From Lacrimispora xylanisolvens (lineage in GTDB: Bacteria; Bacillota; Clostridia; Lachnospirales; Lachnospiraceae): DNA of 64,000 nt. The stretch lies in the NCBI RefSeq assembly GCF_002934545.1, contig NZ_PTJA01000002.1, positions 1 to 64,000 on the forward strand. Direction: 5' to 3'. The notes beneath the pieces are model-generated. The model saw only the letters and a list, made by a program, of their open reading frames with translations. It had not been told where the DNA came from and did no database searches. The position numbers and the translations under genes were made by a program. Of the stretch, positions 25,128 through 34,229 are shown piece by piece. How positions within the stretch are numbered: the stretch's first letter is position 1; each line of letters begins with the position of its first letter.

Positions 25128-26104
25128 AAGATCAATGGGAACGAAAGATCGATTATATTCGCATATCCGTAACAGACAGATGCAATCTTCGCTGTATTTA
25201 TTGTATGCCTGAGGAGGGAGTGCCCTCTATTCCCCACGAAGAGATTCTGACCTATGATGAGATTGTGCGGCTCTGCCGGTGCTTTCTAAAATTTGGTATT
25301 AATAAAGTTAAGATTACTGGCGGAGAACCTTTAGTAAGAAAAGATATTACAATTCTCATCAGACAGCTGAAAGCACTGGACGGAATGGAAGCAGTTACCT
25401 TAACAACCAATGGACTGTTACTGGAGAAGTACCTGCCGGAGCTGATGGCTTCTGGTTTGGATGGCGTTAATATAAGTCTGGATACTCTGAATCCGTTAAA
25501 GTATGAGCGGATTACCAGGAAAGATGCTTTAACAGATGTACTGTCTGCAATAGAAAAAGCACTGGAATATCAAAATTTAAAAGTAAAGATTAATTGCGTC
25601 CCGTTTGAGGATACAGATAAGGAAGATATCATTAGAATTGCCGGTCTGGCCAGGGATTCCAGGCTGGGGGTTCGCTTTATCGAGATGATGCCAATTGGGT
25701 TAGGAAAAAATTTCTCCTATTATAGTGAAGAGAACATCACTGCAGTCCTTAAAGAAGCGTATGGGCAGTTAGAACCTGTGGATACAGTAATTGGAAATGG
25801 ACCGGCTCATTATTACCGTGTGCCCGGGTTTAAAGGCAAGATCGGTTTTATCAGTGCACGTTCCCATAAATTCTGCAATGAATGCAACCGGGTAAGGCTT
25901 ACTTCCCAGGGGTATTTAAAAACCTGCCTGCAATACGATCATGGAACGGACTTAAAAACTTTATTAAGAACCAATGAGGAAGATTCTGTGTTGGAGCAGA
26001 TGATTAAACAGACAATTTATGAAAAGCCGGTCAGCCACAATTTTACAGGAGACAATCCACAGGGAATTTATGAGACTGACGGCATGTCAAAAATAGGAGG
26101 ATAA
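25124..26104 (+). CDS. moaA: GTP 3',8-cyclase MoaA
   Basis: 326 residues. The radical SAM cluster ligands are Cys20, Cys24 and Cys27 in [16 protein letters not shown], followed by [13 protein letters not shown]. The second, C-terminal cluster uses cysteines in [19 protein letters not shown], specific to MoaA. The usual C-terminal GG tail is replaced by a final SKIGG, which still ends in two glycines. It converts GTP to 3',8-cyclo-7,8-dihydro-GTP together with MoaC. The gene is followed after 12 bases by a MOSC-MogA fusion. Confidence 0.97.
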   Translation: MKDQWERKIDYIRISVTDRCNLRCIYCMPEEGVPSIPHEEILTYDEIVRLCRCFLKFGINKVKITGGEPLVRKDITILIRQLKALDGMEAVTLTTNGLLLEKYLPELMASGLDGVNISLDTLNPLKYERITRKDALTDVLSAIEKALEYQNLKVKINCVPFEDTDKEDIIRIAGLARDSRLGVRFIEMMPIGLGKNFSYYSEENITAVLKEAYGQLEPVDTVIGNGPAHYYRVPGFKGKIGFISARSHKFCNECNRVRLTSQGYLKTCLQYDHGTDLKTLLRTNEEDSVLEQMIKQTIYEKPVSHNFTGDNPQGIYETDGMSKIGG

Positions 26105-26116
26105 GAAGAAATACCT

Positions 26117-27061
26117 ATGGGAAAAATTATTGCAGTCTGCATCAGCGAAAAAAAAGGGACTCAGAAGAAAAATATTCACTGCGCAGAATTCATAAAAGAA
26201 TATGGTATAAAAGGAGATGCCCATGCTGGAAAATGGCACAGACAGGTCAGCCTGCTGTCCAATGAAAAGATTGAGGCATTTAAAGAAAGAGGTGCCCAGT
26301 TGGAAGAAGGCGCCTTTGGTGAAAATTTGATTGTAGATGGAATTGATTTTCGTTCCCTGCCGGTAGGCACCAGGTTTCAATGCAATGACGTTCTCTTAGA
26401 ACTTACCCAGATTGGAAAAGAGTGCCATACCGGCTGTGAGATCTATCAGAAAATGGGGGATTGTATCATGCCGAGAGAGGGAGTATTTGCCCGAGTGTTA
26501 TCGGGAGGCATCATTCGGGAGGGTGATGATCTGACCGTATTGGATGAAGGGATAGAAAAACCAAAGACAGATAAATTACGGGTGGCAGTAATAACCTCAA
26601 GCGATTCCGGATTTTCGGGAGAAAGAGAAGACATTAGCGGATTTGTTATCTGCCGGATTGTGAAAGAATATGGATACGAAGTCGTTCATCAGACAATTCT
26701 TCCTGACGACATGACCATGTTATGTGATGAGATGAAATATATTTGCGATAATAACAGAGCGGATCTTATTTTGACAACTGGTGGAACTGGTTTCTCCAAA
26801 AGAGACTGTATGCCTGAAGCCACCCAAAAGGTTGCCGAACGTATGGTGCCTGGAATTCCGGAAGCAATGCGTGCCTACAGTCTGCAGATCACTAAGCGTT
26901 CCATGTTATCAAGGGCTGCCTGCGGGATCCGGAAATCAACGTTAATATTAAATCTGCCAGGAAGTCCCAAAGCCGTGGAAGAATGTCTTACCTATGTAAT
27001 TACGGAATTGGAGCACGGTCTGAAAATTCTGATTGGCACCGCAGATAATTGTGCCAGATAA
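26117..27061 (+). CDS. MOSC domain fused to MogA/MoaB-type molybdopterin adenylyltransferase
   Basis: 314 residues with two domains. The first (about 1-145) is a MOSC domain: IKGDAHAGKWHRQVSLLS, GAFGENLIVDGIDF, and the conserved Cys in IGKECHTGCEIY that handles sulfur or cofactor. The second (about 152-314) is a MogA/MoaB fold: VITSSDSGFSGEREDISG, LTTGGTGFSKRD and LNLPGSPKAVEECL. The latter adenylylates molybdopterin; the MOSC part may bind or sulfurate the cofactor. The two are normally separate genes, though the fusion recurs in Clostridia. Placement after moaC-moaA confirms the pathway. moaD, moaE and moeA are not in the window. Confidence 0.92.
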   Translation: MGKIIAVCISEKKGTQKKNIHCAEFIKEYGIKGDAHAGKWHRQVSLLSNEKIEAFKERGAQLEEGAFGENLIVDGIDFRSLPVGTRFQCNDVLLELTQIGKECHTGCEIYQKMGDCIMPREGVFARVLSGGIIREGDDLTVLDEGIEKPKTDKLRVAVITSSDSGFSGEREDISGFVICRIVKEYGYEVVHQTILPDDMTMLCDEMKYICDNNRADLILTTGGTGFSKRDCMPEATQKVAERMVPGIPEAMRAYSLQITKRSMLSRAACGIRKSTLILNLPGSPKAVEECLTYVITELEHGLKILIGTADNCAR

Positions 27062-27085
27062 TAAGAAACAGTATGCATGAAAAAT

Positions 27086-27121
27086 GCTCCGGCCATCGTG
27101 ACCGGAGCAACTTTTGTTTTT
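27086..27121. terminator. Bidirectional terminator after the molybdenum cofactor genes
   Basis: GCTCCGG (27086-27092) and CCGGAGC (27102-27108) enclose a 9-nt loop. TTTTGTTTTT follows on the plus strand, and ATTTTTC follows on the minus strand, serving the convergent LiaF-like gene. Confidence 0.85.
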
Positions 27122-27122
27122 A

Positions 27123-27839
27123 TTAGATATAAATAATTTCTACTCCTGCAAAATTAAGTTCTCCCACCAGTTTTAATACGGGTGCAGTATCACTGGTCAC
27201 AAACCCTCTCCCTTTCTCACTAACTCCACCGACCACGGATTCGATCTCATTTTCCACCCGCCATTCTTTCGGAACATAAAGTTCGATTCCGCAGAAGTTA
27301 CCGCTAATTTGCACAATGGCCTCTGTTTCCACGTGTGCTTTATTAAAATAAACCTGTATGGAGCCAAAGCTGCAGTCTAAATCCGCCTGTTTAAAATTAT
27401 CTGAGTTTATATATTTTGTGCTGGCTCCAAACGTGGTGCTTTGTTTTACATGGTCATTGTCTTCTGCATCGATCACTTCCACCCGTGGATCCTGATTAAA
27501 GCTGTTGTATTTATGATGATGGTTATACCAATAATGGTTCTTCTTGTGAAACAGTAACGACAACCCGATGCTTCCAAGGAGTGCTACTGCAAGGACAGTC
27601 CAGGGGGTGAGACTCTCGATCCCCAGGACCTTGTCATAAGTGATACACAGGAATGCAATTGGAAATAAGATTCCTGAAAAATTCAGACGCGGAATGCTTT
27701 TCACGATGATGGCCAGCATAAATACAGTGAAAACTAAGGAAAATGGGCTGAAGCTTCCAAGATAGCCCAGTTTTCCGATTATTACAAATGCTGCTGCCAG
27801 GAGAAACATAATTCCCCAAAATAATCTATTTTTTTGCAT
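27123..27839 (-). CDS. LiaF-like membrane protein (cell-envelope stress type)
   Basis: 238 residues from the ATG at 27839 (AGAGG upstream; an in-frame ATG at 27893 lies inside the preceding gene and lacks a site). Four hydrophobic helices fill about 5-95, followed by a His-rich stretch (WYNHHHKYN) and a C-terminal beta-helix domain of the LiaF/DUF2154 type (STTFGASTKYINS, DLDCSFGSIQVYFNKA, GNFCGIELYVPKEW). Such proteins modulate envelope stress regulators. Here the partner encoded 20 bases upstream is a LytTR DNA-binding protein, a frequent combination in Clostridia. Confidence 0.82.
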   Translation of the reverse strand: MQKNRLFWGIMFLLAAAFVIIGKLGYLGSFSPFSLVFTVFMLAIIVKSIPRLNFSGILFPIAFLCITYDKVLGIESLTPWTVLAVALLGSIGLSLLFHKKNHYWYNHHHKYNSFNQDPRVEVIDAEDNDHVKQSTTFGASTKYINSDNFKQADLDCSFGSIQVYFNKAHVETEAIVQISGNFCGIELYVPKEWRVENEIESVVGGVSEKGRGFVTSDTAPVLKLVGELNFAGVEIIYI

Positions 27840-27859
27840 ATTGATTTTACCTCTCTTTT

Positions 27860-28321
27860 TTATCGTTCCATGTGCTGGTGATCCAGCTTCCATTTTAAAA
27901 GCTTATAGTAGTTTCTTGATACATAGACCTTTTTATAGGAGTTTTGAAATTCCACTCTGCTGGAGGCAGTGGGGCTGCGTGTGATGCTGTAAACCTTTGT
28001 GGTGTTTAATATGGTGGATTTTGAGATTCTCATAAAATAAGGGGGGAGAAGCTCTTCCAGTTCATAAAGCTTATATTCTACCAGAAATTCATCATCGGTT
28101 GTATGGGCAAAGATGCCCTTGTCTGCAGTCTCAAAAAACAGGACTCTGCTTACATGAAAATAGAATTCCGTATCATTTTGATAGAAAATCATCTGTGTCT
28201 GGCTGTTATCCAGTTCCGAAATCATTTTTTGAATCAGGGTAATCTCCTCATTGATTTCAGGACAGCGGATACGCAATTCACTTTCCTGTAAAGCCGTATC
28301 AATTTCTATTTCAATTTTCAT
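27860..28321 (-). CDS. LytTR-domain transcriptional regulator
   Basis: 153 residues from the ATG at 28321. The C-terminal half is a LytTR DNA-binding domain (RVLFFETADKGIFAHTTDDEFLVEYKLYELEELL, then FMRISKSTILNTTKVYSI and VYVSRNYYKLLKWKL). There is no receiver domain, so it is of the stand-alone LytTR type often paired with a small membrane protein that holds it inactive. Here that would be the LiaF-like protein downstream. The best GGAGG lies 17 bases before the ATG, an unusually long distance, so translation may be weak or the start slightly different. Confidence 0.85.
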   Translation of the reverse strand: MKIEIEIDTALQESELRIRCPEINEEITLIQKMISELDNSQTQMIFYQNDTEFYFHVSRVLFFETADKGIFAHTTDDEFLVEYKLYELEELLPPYFMRISKSTILNTTKVYSITRSPTASSRVEFQNSYKKVYVSRNYYKLLKWKLDHQHMER

Positions 28322-28553
28322 AATAAAGTGATATCCATCCTCCTGTTCTTTCTGGTCAGCTGCCGGCACCTGTTTTTAATATGTGCTAATTTTATCTGAA
28401 AATAACAGCTATGTAAATATGTTTCAGGCAAGTGGTGGGTTATTGGCGGTAAGAGGTGTATTTTTATACAGTGAAAGGCAATATCATACAAGAAAGCAGA
28501 CACCATCTATGTTATACTATGCATGAGACAGGAGAGAAAGGAGGGACCCGTTT

Positions 28554-29372
28554 ATGAAGCAGGAAATACGGACTGTGAAATATGATGGGGAATTAAATGT
28601 TGAGGCCTATCATTTTCAGGGGATTATGCAAAAATTTCCCAACCATTTTCATGATTATTACGTGATTGGGTTCATAGACGCAGGCCAGCGGTATCTGCAC
28701 TGTAAAAACAAGGATTACACCGTAGAACCGGGGGATTTATTGCTGTTTAATCCCCGGGATAATCATGCCTGCGCACAGATTGACGGAAAAGCGTTTGATT
28801 ATCGGTGTATTAATATCCAGCCTGAAATAATGAAAAAGGCTATGGTTGAAATAACCGGAAAAGAGTATCTGCCTTATTTCACATCTCAGGTAATCTTTCA
28901 TAGTGAACTGGTTGTGATACTAAAGGAACTTCATCAGATGATTATGGAGGAAGAAACGGATTTTAAAAAAGAGGAGATATTCTTCTTTCTTCTGGGGCAG
29001 CTGGTTGAAGAATATACAAAACAGCATCTGCCAAAAGAACAAATGGTGCAAAGCACAGAGGCAAAGGTGGTCTGCGAATTTCTGGAATCTCATTATATGG
29101 AAACTATTTCGCTCAATGATCTTTGTAATATGACAGGGCTGAGTAAATACTACCTGCTTCGGTCATTTACCAGGCAAAAAGGAATCTCTCCTTACAGCTA
29201 CCTGGAAACCATACGGATTGACAGGGCAAAGAAGCTGCTGGAGCAGGGGGCTATGCCTGTAGAGGCAGCAATACAGACCGGATTCAGTGATCAAAGCCAT
29301 TTTTCCAACTTTTTTAAACGATACATTGGACTTACACCAAAGCAATATAGTAAAATATTTAAAGATACTTGA
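28554..29372 (+). CDS. AraC-family regulator (cupin sensor plus HTH)
   Basis: 272 residues. The N-terminal AraC-binding cupin shows FPNHFHDYYVIGFIDAGQ and VEPGDLLLFNPRDNHAC. The C-terminal pair of helix-turn-helix units is ISLNDLCNMTGLSKYYLLRSF and PVEAAIQTGFSDQSHFSNFFKRYIGLTPKQY. GAAAGGAGGG precedes the ATG. The next gene, a drug/metabolite exporter, begins 28 bases later, so the regulator probably controls its own operon in response to an exported compound, often an amino acid in this pairing. Confidence 0.93.
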   Translation: MKQEIRTVKYDGELNVEAYHFQGIMQKFPNHFHDYYVIGFIDAGQRYLHCKNKDYTVEPGDLLLFNPRDNHACAQIDGKAFDYRCINIQPEIMKKAMVEITGKEYLPYFTSQVIFHSELVVILKELHQMIMEEETDFKKEEIFFFLLGQLVEEYTKQHLPKEQMVQSTEAKVVCEFLESHYMETISLNDLCNMTGLSKYYLLRSFTRQKGISPYSYLETIRIDRAKKLLEQGAMPVEAAIQTGFSDQSHFSNFFKRYIGLTPKQYSKIFKDT

Positions 29373-29400
29373 TGCTGACTGATAAAAAGAAAGGGTTTTC

Positions 29401-30303
29401 ATGGACAGAAAGAAAGAGATTAAAGGACATTTGTTTTCATTATTTACAATATTTATCTGGGGTACCACATTCATATCGACTAAAATACTTTTAAAGTCAT
29501 TTACTCCCATAGAAATATTATTTATAAGATTTGTAATAGGCTATTTTGCATTACTTGCGTTGTACCCCCACCGCCTGAAGGTGAAGGAAAGAAAACAGGA
29601 GCTGTATTTTGCAGGAGCAGGATTATGTGGTATTACACTTTATTTTCTGCTGGAAAATATAGCTTTGACTTATACACTGGCTTCAAATGTTGGCGTTATT
29701 ATCTCCATTGCACCGTTTTTTACTGCGATTTTCGCCCATTTACTTTTGGCTGGGGAAAAAATGAGAGCCCAGTTTTTTATTGGGTTTGCTGTGGCAGTGG
29801 CTGGGATATTTCTTATCAGCTTTAACGGAAGCAGTCAATTGAAATTAAATCCAATAGGAGATATACTGGCGGTTCTGGCGGCTATCGTATGGGCTATATA
29901 TTCCGTACTTACTAAGAAAATCAGCGGGTATCATTACCACACCATTTCAGTGACACGAAGAATTTTCTTTTACGGCTTACTGTTTATGATGCCTGTATTA
30001 TTTATATTTAAGTTTGAGCCAGACATTGGTCAGATTATAAAACCGGTGAATTTGTTAAACATCATCTTTCTTGGATTTGGAGCCTCTGCTATTTGCTTTG
30101 TAACCTGGAATTATGCGCTGAAAATACTGGGAGCTGTAAAAACCAGTGTCTATATTTATATGGTTCCGGTAATTACTGTTATTACCTCTGTACTGATCCT
30201 TCACGAGACAATTACAGGTACCGCTGTGCTTGGAATCCTGCTTACACTGGCCGGACTATTTATTTCAGAAATAAAGTTGCCGGCCAGACACCAGAATGAA
30301 TAG
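29401..30303 (+). CDS. EamA/DMT-family exporter
   Basis: 300 residues with ten predicted helices in two EamA repeats (about 8-140 and 155-295). Typical marks are FTIFIWGTTFISTKILL at the start, GVIISIAPFFTAIFAHLLLAGE at the end of repeat one, and YMVPVITVITSVLILHETIT in repeat two. Proteins of this form export amino acids or other metabolites. AAAGGG lies before the ATG. It is probably co-transcribed with, and controlled by, the AraC-type gene just upstream. Confidence 0.92.
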   Translation: MDRKKEIKGHLFSLFTIFIWGTTFISTKILLKSFTPIEILFIRFVIGYFALLALYPHRLKVKERKQELYFAGAGLCGITLYFLLENIALTYTLASNVGVIISIAPFFTAIFAHLLLAGEKMRAQFFIGFAVAVAGIFLISFNGSSQLKLNPIGDILAVLAAIVWAIYSVLTKKISGYHYHTISVTRRIFFYGLLFMMPVLFIFKFEPDIGQIIKPVNLLNIIFLGFGASAICFVTWNYALKILGAVKTSVYIYMVPVITVITSVLILHETITGTAVLGILLTLAGLFISEIKLPARHQNE

Positions 30304-30406
30304 AAATGGTTTTAAAAAATCTCCTGTTCATGATAATATAAGTACATAAATGGAATGTCATACTGTTGGAAATAATAAGAGCAGACAGACGGAAAGGGGA
30401 ATAAAG

Positions 30407-30859
30407 ATGTTAGAAACAGGAATAAAAGCACCATCATTTGAATTACCGGACCAGAATGGAGTAATCCATACATTAGATGAATACAGGGGAAAGAAAGTGA
30501 TTCTTTATTTTTATCCAAAAGACCAGACACCGGGCTGCACCAGTCAGGCCTGTGGATTTGCGCAGCTTTATCCCCAGTTTCTTGAAAAGGATGCTGTCGT
30601 GATCGGCATCAGCAAAGACAGCGTTGCTTCTCATAAGAAATTTGAGGAGAAGAATGGTTTGCCGTTTACGCTGCTTTCTGATCCGGAGCTGACTGCGATA
30701 CAGGCTTACGATGTGTGGCAGGAAAAGAATATGTATGGAAAAAAGACCATGGGTGTGGTTCGCACCACCTATCTGATTGATGAACAGGGAGTAATTATAA
30801 AGGCATTGGGAAAAGTAAAGGCGGCTGAAAATCCGGCACAGATGTTAAAGGAAATCTAA
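30407..30859 (+). CDS. Bcp-type (PrxQ) peroxiredoxin
   Basis: 150 residues from the ATG at 30407, preceded by GGAAAGGGG; an upstream in-frame ATG at 30350 has no site. The peroxidatic Cys44 lies in YPKDQTPGCTSQACGF and a resolving Cys49 lies five residues on, the PrxQ alpha2-helix pattern. It reduces hydrogen peroxide or organic hydroperoxides with electrons from thioredoxin (a trxA gene lies 9 kb upstream). The stop codon abuts the start of yaaA, another peroxide-stress gene, so both belong to an oxidative-stress operon. Confidence 0.94.
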   Translation: MLETGIKAPSFELPDQNGVIHTLDEYRGKKVILYFYPKDQTPGCTSQACGFAQLYPQFLEKDAVVIGISKDSVASHKKFEEKNGLPFTLLSDPELTAIQAYDVWQEKNMYGKKTMGVVRTTYLIDEQGVIIKALGKVKAAENPAQMLKEI

Positions 30860-31606
30860 ATGAAGATCATAATTTCACCAGCGAAAAAAATGAATGTGGA
30901 TACCGATTCCATGGCCACAACAGGACTGCCTGTCTTATTAGATCAGACCAGAATACTCTGGGAAGGAATTAAAAAGTTGTCCTATGATGAGGCAAAGAAG
31001 TTATGGGGCTGCAACGATAAGCTTGCGGGATTAAACTACAGGCGGTTTGCTGAAATGAACTTAGAAAAAAACATAACTCCTGCAGTACTGGCCTATGAGG
31101 GACTTCAATACCAGCGTATGGCGCCTCTGATTATGACCAGACAGGCACTTGATTATCTGGGAGATCATCTGCGGATTCTCTCCGGGTTTTATGGAATCTT
31201 ATCTCCCTTTGATGGAGTAGTGCCATACCGTCTTGAGATGCAGGCGCGTATGGCTGTTGCTGGCAGCAGGGATTTATACGGCTTCTGGGACAATAGAATC
31301 TATAAAGAACTGGCAGGGGAAGAGCATATTATAATAAATCTCGCATCTAAGGAGTACTCTCAGGCGGTGAAGCCATATTTGTCGTCTGCTGATACATTTG
31401 TCACATGTATCTTTGGAGAACTGGCTCATGGTAAGATAAAGCAGAAGGGGACTCTTGCCAAGATGGCAAGGGGAGAGATGGTTCGGTATATGGCAGAGAA
31501 CAATGTGACAGAGGTCAGACAGTTAAAGAAATTTAATGCATTGGGGTACCGGTACATAGAGGAGTTATCCACTGAGACAGAAATGACTTTTGTCATTGGT
31601 GGATAA
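30860..31606 (+). CDS. yaaA: Peroxide-stress protein YaaA (DUF328/UPF0246)
   Basis: 248 residues, the usual length. Recognisable blocks are MKIIISPAKKMN at the start, YEGLQYQRM, LRILSGFYGILSPFDGVVPYRLEMQ, and KGTLAKMARGEMVRYMAEN near the end. In enteric bacteria YaaA lowers intracellular iron and protects DNA during peroxide stress. It starts directly after the stop codon of the peroxiredoxin gene, which supports that role here. Confidence 0.94.
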   Translation: MKIIISPAKKMNVDTDSMATTGLPVLLDQTRILWEGIKKLSYDEAKKLWGCNDKLAGLNYRRFAEMNLEKNITPAVLAYEGLQYQRMAPLIMTRQALDYLGDHLRILSGFYGILSPFDGVVPYRLEMQARMAVAGSRDLYGFWDNRIYKELAGEEHIIINLASKEYSQAVKPYLSSADTFVTCIFGELAHGKIKQKGTLAKMARGEMVRYMAENNVTEVRQLKKFNALGYRYIEELSTETEMTFVIGG

Positions 31607-31630
31607 TATATCCCATTTGATGAATAATTG

Positions 31631-31659
31631 TTGATTATAGCCGAAAAAGGCTATATAAT
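31631..31659 (+). promoter_or_regulatory. satD promoter with an inverted repeat in the spacer
   Basis: TTGATT (31631-31636) and a perfect TATAAT (31654-31659) are 17 bp apart. TATAGCC (31636-31642) and GGCTATA (31649-31655) form an inverted repeat filling the spacer. This is a classic place for a repressor, and SatD itself carries a helix-turn-helix. As RNA the repeat would be upstream of the start, so it is more likely a DNA site. Confidence 0.65.
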
Positions 31660-31686
31660 GCAATTATAGATATTGGAGGTATTGGT

Positions 31687-32361
31687 ATGTACTTTTTAAT
31701 CAATTATCAACCCTATATTGCAATTATAGGAGATATAAAGGGATCCAAAGCAATTAAAAACAGAAAAGAGGTCCAGGAAAATCTGGCAATGGTGCTGAAT
31801 GAAATCAATGATCACTATTCAGACGATATTGCATCCAGATTCATGATTACTCTGGGAGATGAATTTCAGGGTTTATTATTAAACGGTACCAGTGCGATGA
31901 AGATTATTTCGAGAATAGAAGGAAGGCTGGATCCCGTGAAACTGCGGTTTGGGATCGGTGTGGGAGAGATCACTACTAAGATCAATCCGTATATGGCGAT
32001 CGGAGCGGATGGACCGGGGTACCACAAAGCGAGGGCTGCCATTGAATATTTAAAGGAAAATGAAAAGAGAAAGCAGAGTAGCGTTTCTGATATCCGACTT
32101 GAGGTGGAGGGAGAAAATCAGGAGCCCCAGATGTTTATAAACACCATATTCGGATTGATGGCGGCATTAAAAGCCTCGTGGACAAAGCGTCAGAGAGAAA
32201 TTATTCAGGATATGCTGGAACATCGGGACAACCAGACAGAAACAGCAAAAAGACTGAATATTAAGCAGCCAACAGTGAGCAAGGTTCTGGTGACCGGAAA
32301 TTACTATGCTTATGAAGGGGCGTTTGATACTGTAGAAAAGGTATTAGGGGAAATTGGGTGA
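31687..32361 (+). CDS. satD: SatD-family protein
   Basis: 224 residues matching the SatD family. The N-terminal domain has YIAIIGDIKGSKAIKNR and FMITLGDEFQGLL, resembling a nucleotide-binding or cyclase-like ferredoxin fold. The C-terminus has a helix-turn-helix (NQTETAKRLNIKQPTVSKVL). The family is named after a secretion and acid tolerance operon of streptococci, where its exact activity is unknown. GGAGG precedes the ATG. It is followed after seven bases by a DUF3307 membrane protein, a pairing that recurs in Firmicutes. Confidence 0.85.
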   Translation: MYFLINYQPYIAIIGDIKGSKAIKNRKEVQENLAMVLNEINDHYSDDIASRFMITLGDEFQGLLLNGTSAMKIISRIEGRLDPVKLRFGIGVGEITTKINPYMAIGADGPGYHKARAAIEYLKENEKRKQSSVSDIRLEVEGENQEPQMFINTIFGLMAALKASWTKRQREIIQDMLEHRDNQTETAKRLNIKQPTVSKVLVTGNYYAYEGAFDTVEKVLGEIG

Positions 32362-32368
32362 TTAGAAA

Positions 32369-33031
32369 TTGAAACAATATATGATGGTGCTCCTGTTAGG
32401 GCACGTTTTGGGTGATTTTTATATACAGACAGAGGAGATTGCAAAAAAGAAGGAGAGCAGATTCCTTTGGGTTTTGATCCATTGTCTGGCTTATTTAGGC
32501 ACCATGACCTTAACCAGTTTGGTGATTTTACCGGGAAGTGCGATTTATATTAGTCTGACTTCGGGCCTTTGTCATTTAATGATCGATTCGGGCAAATTTT
32601 ATTCTCTGAGGTCTTTGACCAGTCAAAAGAAAAAAACACCGGAAAAGGAACGAAATATATTTTGCCTGGATCAGATTTTCCATATAATAAGTCTTTTATT
32701 CATTTCTTATATTCCGTTATACTGGCATTTTCAGACATGGAAGTGGCAGATAGTTACTGACTTTTTTGAAATAGCCGGCATTTCCTTCGAGTTAACTGCT
32801 GCCTGGATTCTTGCCTTGCTCCTTGTACATAAACCCATGAATTTATTGATTCAGAAAATGCTTTTGATTTCCAGAGGACAGTATTCGGCAGCTGGGCTTG
32901 TGTTAACTGCAAAATCCATAGCCAGGTATGACCGGATATCCAAAGATCAGGATTTTGCAGAATACTATTTGCTTGGAACGTTAATGAGTACAGCCGGTGC
33001 CATATTATGTTCCCGATTTCTTATAATCTGA
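32369..33031 (+). CDS. DUF3307 membrane protein, SatD partner
   Basis: 220 residues starting at TTG (an ATG at 32381 is an alternative). The start LLLGHVLGDFYIQTEEIAKKK is the DUF3307 hallmark, with a conserved His and Asp. About five helices follow, separated by a basic loop (SQKKKTPEKERN). The C-terminal LTAKSIARYDRISKDQDFAEYYLLGTLMS is also typical. The function is unknown; the constant pairing with SatD suggests a two-part system in which SatD acts as the cytosolic half. Confidence 0.85.
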   Translation: MKQYMMVLLLGHVLGDFYIQTEEIAKKKESRFLWVLIHCLAYLGTMTLTSLVILPGSAIYISLTSGLCHLMIDSGKFYSLRSLTSQKKKTPEKERNIFCLDQIFHIISLLFISYIPLYWHFQTWKWQIVTDFFEIAGISFELTAAWILALLLVHKPMNLLIQKMLLISRGQYSAAGLVLTAKSIARYDRISKDQDFAEYYLLGTLMSTAGAILCSRFLII

Positions 33032-33077
33032 GTCTGAGCCATCCGTTTTACCTCTGTTTTTGCAAATTGCAACTGCT

Positions 33078-33133
33078 GGTTGTCAGATCATACAGTGCAC
33101 TTGGTAGTTGACAACCGGTGAAAATCTTATAAT
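33078..33133 (+). promoter_or_regulatory. Candidate promoter/operator of the XRE-type gene
   Basis: GGTTGTCA (33078-33085) and TGACAACC (33109-33116) form an inverted repeat with a 23-bp spacer. The right arm overlaps a perfect -35 TTGACA (33108-33113), and TATAAT lies at 33128-33133, though the 14-bp spacing is short. The arrangement looks like a site for a dimeric repressor. Confidence 0.4.
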
Positions 33134-33237
33134 AGAGGCAGTCAACGGACATCATTCGCTTTCTTTCAGATTATAACACAATAGAAAGCAAAAGATGGGC
33201 AGTATGACCAATATGAATGATGAGAGGATGGATCATT

Positions 33238-34221
33238 GTGATTTTAGCAGAAAAAATTATGGAACTCAGAAAGAAAAATGGGTGGTCTCAGGAGGAACTG
33301 GCTTTCCAGGTGGATGTATCCAGACAATCAGTCTCAAAGTGGGAGTCAGGGGCTTCAATTCCGGATCTGGAACGAATCTTAAAACTCAGTCAACTGTTTG
33401 GTGTATCTACGGATTATCTTCTGAAGGAGGAGTTAGAAGACTTACCGGCAGCTTTACCTGAAAATTCTGATGGTGAAAACGGGAGAAGACGAATCACCAT
33501 GGAAGTTGCAAGTGAATTTATGGAGAATAAGATCAAAGCATCGAAGAAGATAGCCGGGGCTGTTTCAGCCTGCATCTTATCTCCGGTTGTTCTTATTTAT
33601 CTGGGGGCACTGTCGCAGTTTAAAGAAAATGTAATCAGCGAAGGGATGGCAGGGGGAGTCGGTGTTGTTGTTCTGCTTCTGATTGTGGGACTTTCTACGG
33701 TATTTTTCATATTAAACGGGATGAAGATGGAAGCATATGAACATCTGGAAAAAGAAACATTTCAGCTGGAATATGGAGTAGAAGCAGTAGTACGCAAAAA
33801 AATGGCACAATATGAAGGGATTAACCGTCTCTATACGGTTACAGGTGTGTTTTTATGCATCATTTCCGTTTGTCCGTTGCTGATCGCATCTTCTATAGGT
33901 GTTTCTGAATATATACAGACAATTTGTCTGTTACTATTATTTGTTGTAGTGTCTGCAGGTGTTTTTCTAATCATCGTGGCAGGCGAGAAGAAATCCTGCT
34001 TTCATATTCTTCTTCAGGAGGGAGATTATTCAGAAGGCAAAAAAGTGGAAAAGAAAAAAAATGATAGTGTTCCAGCTATTTACTGGTGTATCGTGACTGC
34101 AGTTTATCTGGGGATCAGTTTTTTAACTGAAGGCTGGGGTAAGACCTGGATTATCTGGCCAAGTGCGGCGGTTTTGTATGGAGCTGTACTGGGAATTGCC
34201 GGGGCATTGAGAAAAGATTGA
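33238..34221 (+). CDS. XRE-family regulator with membrane C-terminal part
   Basis: 327 residues from GTG 33238, which gives the common start [21 protein letters not shown]; an ATG at 33217 would add seven atypical residues. An HTH_3 domain fills 1-65 ([29 protein letters not shown]). Then come two pairs of transmembrane helices (about 105-125, 145-165, 205-225 and 230-250) and a last pair at 285-325. Such membrane-bound XRE proteins are frequent in Lachnospiraceae and may sense the envelope directly. The target is unknown. Confidence 0.85.
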   Translation: MILAEKIMELRKKNGWSQEELAFQVDVSRQSVSKWESGASIPDLERILKLSQLFGVSTDYLLKEELEDLPAALPENSDGENGRRRITMEVASEFMENKIKASKKIAGAVSACILSPVVLIYLGALSQFKENVISEGMAGGVGVVVLLLIVGLSTVFFILNGMKMEAYEHLEKETFQLEYGVEAVVRKKMAQYEGINRLYTVTGVFLCIISVCPLLIASSIGVSEYIQTICLLLLFVVVSAGVFLIIVAGEKKSCFHILLQEGDYSEGKKVEKKKNDSVPAIYWCIVTAVYLGISFLTEGWGKTWIIWPSAAVLYGAVLGIAGALRKD

Positions 34222-34229
34222 TATCAGAA

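Noticed and set aside
28318-28506. Small overlapping frame ending MDITLL just before the LytTR start, possible leader peptide
   Set aside because: The GGAGG directly abuts its internal ATG with no spacing, so it would not be translated well.
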